A DNA stretch of 64,000 nt, taken from Candidatus Cloacimonetes bacterium HGW-Cloacimonetes-3. Lineage in GTDB: Bacteria; Cloacimonadota; Cloacimonadia; Cloacimonadales; Cloacimonadaceae. The stretch is from positions 62,001-126,000 of the forward strand of contig PHBO01000007.1 of NCBI GenBank assembly GCA_002840645.1, in the 5' to 3' direction. Of this stretch, positions 62,687 to 64,000 are shown in pieces. Numbering within the stretch: the stretch's first letter is position 1; each line of letters opens with the position of its first letter. Below the pieces are notes generated by a model that did no database searches, had not been told where the DNA came from, and saw only the letters and a list, made by a program, of their open reading frames with translations. The translations under genes were made by a program, and so were the position numbers.

Positions 62687-63820
62687 ATGAAAATATGCAT
62701 TATCACGAATTCGCACCCCACCAACGATGTGCGCTTGTACTACAAGCTTGGCATCAGTTTTGCCAAGCAGCACGAGGTTTACCTTATCAGCACAGAGGGT
62801 GTGGTGAACAACACTCACAATCCCTATCAGCTGGTGGTGGATGCCGATTCCAACTGGAACGCCATAGTACATTTGCAGCATAAAGTGCAGGAATTGAAGC
62901 CGGATGTGCTGATCTGCGTGGAGCCGCTTACTCTGCTTGTGGGAATGAGGCTGAAAAAGCGCATGCACCTGAAAGTTATCTTCGACGTGCACGAATTCTA
63001 TGCCGATGCCTTTGGAGAAAGGTTTCCTTTCTTGTTGCGCTTACCTGTTAAGTATGCTTATCTGGCTGTCCTGAAGTTTATGCAGAAAAATGCGGATGCC
63101 CTGTTCTCAGTAAATTCTGAGATACATAAGCAGCTTCTGGGTAAGGATATCAACAAAAGAGGCACCGTGATTCCCAACTATCCTGTGAAACATGTGTGGG
63201 ATTATGCTTGCGACACTCCGGGGCGATTGTTTCAGGTTTGCGAAATGAATTTCGATCTCATTTATATCGGTGGTTTAACCAAAAACCGCGGGATATTCAA
63301 GATTTTGAAGATAGCCTCGATATTAAAGCTGGAGTTCCCACGCCTCAAAATCCTAATTCTGGGCAAGTTCTTTAATCCCGCTCTGGAAGAACAGTTTCAC
63401 AGCAGTATAAATGATTTTAACTTGAACGCCATCATCTTTTATCAGGAGTGGATACCTGCCGAGAAGATCGGTTTATTGCTGCGCCGTTCCCGCTTCGGGC
63501 TGTGGCTGTTCAATCCCCTCAGTAAACGCTTCCGGCTCTCTACTCCGCTAAAAGTGCTGGAATATATGGCAGCCGGATTACCGGTTGTAACCATTAAAAC
63601 CCCGCTGATGAAGGCTTTGGTGGATTACAACGGCTTGGGCATCTGCTCCAGCTATAAGGCAAAGAGTCTGGCAGAAGCCACGGCAAAGCTGCTCCGCATG
63701 AAGCCTGCAGAATACAAAGAAATGAGTGACCGCTGCCTGAAAATAACGGAAAATCGCTTTAACTGGGAAGCTCTGGAACCGCAACTTTTCGGCGTGTTGG
63801 AGCGGATTACCAAGAAATGA
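62687..63820 (+). CDS. Family-4-type glycosyltransferase
   Basis: 377 aa from ATG 62687 (GAGGTG upstream); a GTG at 62657 is possible but has weaker support. It has a GT-B fold: an N-terminal Rossmann half (KICIITNSHPTNDVRLYYKL, IFDVHEFYADAFGERFPF) and a C-terminal half (FDLIYIGGLTKNRGIFKIL, PLKVLEYMAAGLPVVTI with the conserved E). It transfers a sugar in envelope polysaccharide or O-antigen synthesis. The next gene starts within its stop codon. Confidence 0.92.
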   Translation: MKICIITNSHPTNDVRLYYKLGISFAKQHEVYLISTEGVVNNTHNPYQLVVDADSNWNAIVHLQHKVQELKPDVLICVEPLTLLVGMRLKKRMHLKVIFDVHEFYADAFGERFPFLLRLPVKYAYLAVLKFMQKNADALFSVNSEIHKQLLGKDINKRGTVIPNYPVKHVWDYACDTPGRLFQVCEMNFDLIYIGGLTKNRGIFKILKIASILKLEFPRLKILILGKFFNPALEEQFHSSINDFNLNAIIFYQEWIPAEKIGLLLRRSRFGLWLFNPLSKRFRLSTPLKVLEYMAAGLPVVTIKTPLMKALVDYNGLGICSSYKAKSLAEATAKLLRMKPAEYKEMSDRCLKITENRFNWEALEPQLFGVLERITKK

Positions 63821-64000
63821 AGATCTTATACCTCAGCTATTTCTATCCGCCTTTAGGGGGACCAGCCGCCCTGCGTAACGTTAAAACAGTTAAATACTTA
63901 AGTGAGCTTGGGTGTGTGGTGGATGTGATTAGCGTGGGCGATATTGAGTATAATTATCATGATGATAGCCTGCTGGCAGAAGCCGGAGAGCACAGTGTTA
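63817..64000 (+). CDS. Probable glycosyltransferase, 3' partial
   Basis: The first 61 codons are visible, starting with the ATGA overlap of the preceding stop. The opening MKILYLSYFYPPLGGPAALR with a glycine-rich turn is the common N-terminus of GT4-like transferases (YFPPxxGG). The gene continues beyond the window. Coupled to the preceding transferase. Confidence 0.8.
   Translation, partial: MKILYLSYFYPPLGGPAALRNVKTVKYLSELGCVVDVISVGDIEYNYHDDSLLAEAGEHSV

Noticed and set aside
1-64000. CRISPR array or tRNA genes
   Set aside because: No regularly spaced direct repeats and no cloverleaf with a conserved TTC-A T-loop were found by eye; short tRNAs could have been missed without a covariance search.

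Overview
The window looks like the chromosome of a diderm (two-membrane) anaerobic bacterium, most likely Cloacimonadota (Cloacimonetes) or a close relative. This assignment is inference. It rests on four secreted proteins that end in an FlgD/CTD-like sorting domain (YPNPFNP-type start, LEIYNLKGQ-type core), two of them giant. It also rests on an outer-membrane/Lol-type export operon, a periplasmic PPIase/HtrA set and an [FeFe]-hydrogenase. No tRNA, rRNA or CRISPR array was seen.

Layout. 1-2350: the end of a secreted beta-propeller protein with a terminator, then a convergent AraC/GyrI-like regulator. 2351-12623: an all-minus-strand accessory block, visibly more A+T-rich in its large gene. 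In transcription order it encodes a 1541-aa fusion of a MrfA/YprA-type helicase with a DEDDh exonuclease, an orphan target-recognition fragment of a type IIG restriction enzyme, a HigB/HigA-ImmA toxin-antitoxin pair, a second RelE/HigB-like toxin with a Xre antitoxin and a SecB-like chaperone (a toxin-antitoxin-chaperone, TAC, module), and a class II Fic protein. The block carries several inverted repeats, including a perfect 28-bp pair at the Fic stop codon. 13014-16765: a B12-binding radical SAM protein, then dnaA flanked by DnaA boxes, with the densest cluster (probable oriC) just downstream of dnaA.

16766-23991 is a tight plus-strand housekeeping operon: DNRLRE-type lipoprotein, two SurA/PpiC foldases, PgpA, YajC, peptide deformylase, Met-tRNA formyltransferase, DUF116 and a PDZ-less HtrA protease. 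It links envelope protein folding, Sec export and initiator-Met processing. 24190-27927: a secreted metallophosphoesterase and a SPASM radical SAM protein. 28017-31214: TldE/TldD and a winged-helix regulator with a palindromic operator. 31511-51103: two giant surface proteins (2548 and 2009 aa), each with its own intrinsic terminator. Between them lie a SagB-like oxidoreductase, a lone [FeFe]-hydrogenase, a DUF4476 protein, a TPR protein and an EamA transporter.

51868-57456 is a self-contained operon: TetR regulator, outer-membrane barrel, ABC ATPase, two FtsX/LolE-like permeases and a LolA-like carrier, probably an envelope export or lipid/lipoprotein trafficking system. 57506-62236 (minus) holds a TPR-sigma54 activator, an SUMF1/PEGA protein with a 66-aa membrane protein downstream, and an L,D-transpeptidase. 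62687-64000 starts a glycosyltransferase cluster cut by the window edge.

The intergenic space is rich in long palindromes. One roughly 90-bp element occurs three times (14424, 40394, 62493). The strongest candidates for something new are the single-chain helicase-exonuclease, the TAC module joined to a second toxin-antitoxin pair, and the palindrome families.
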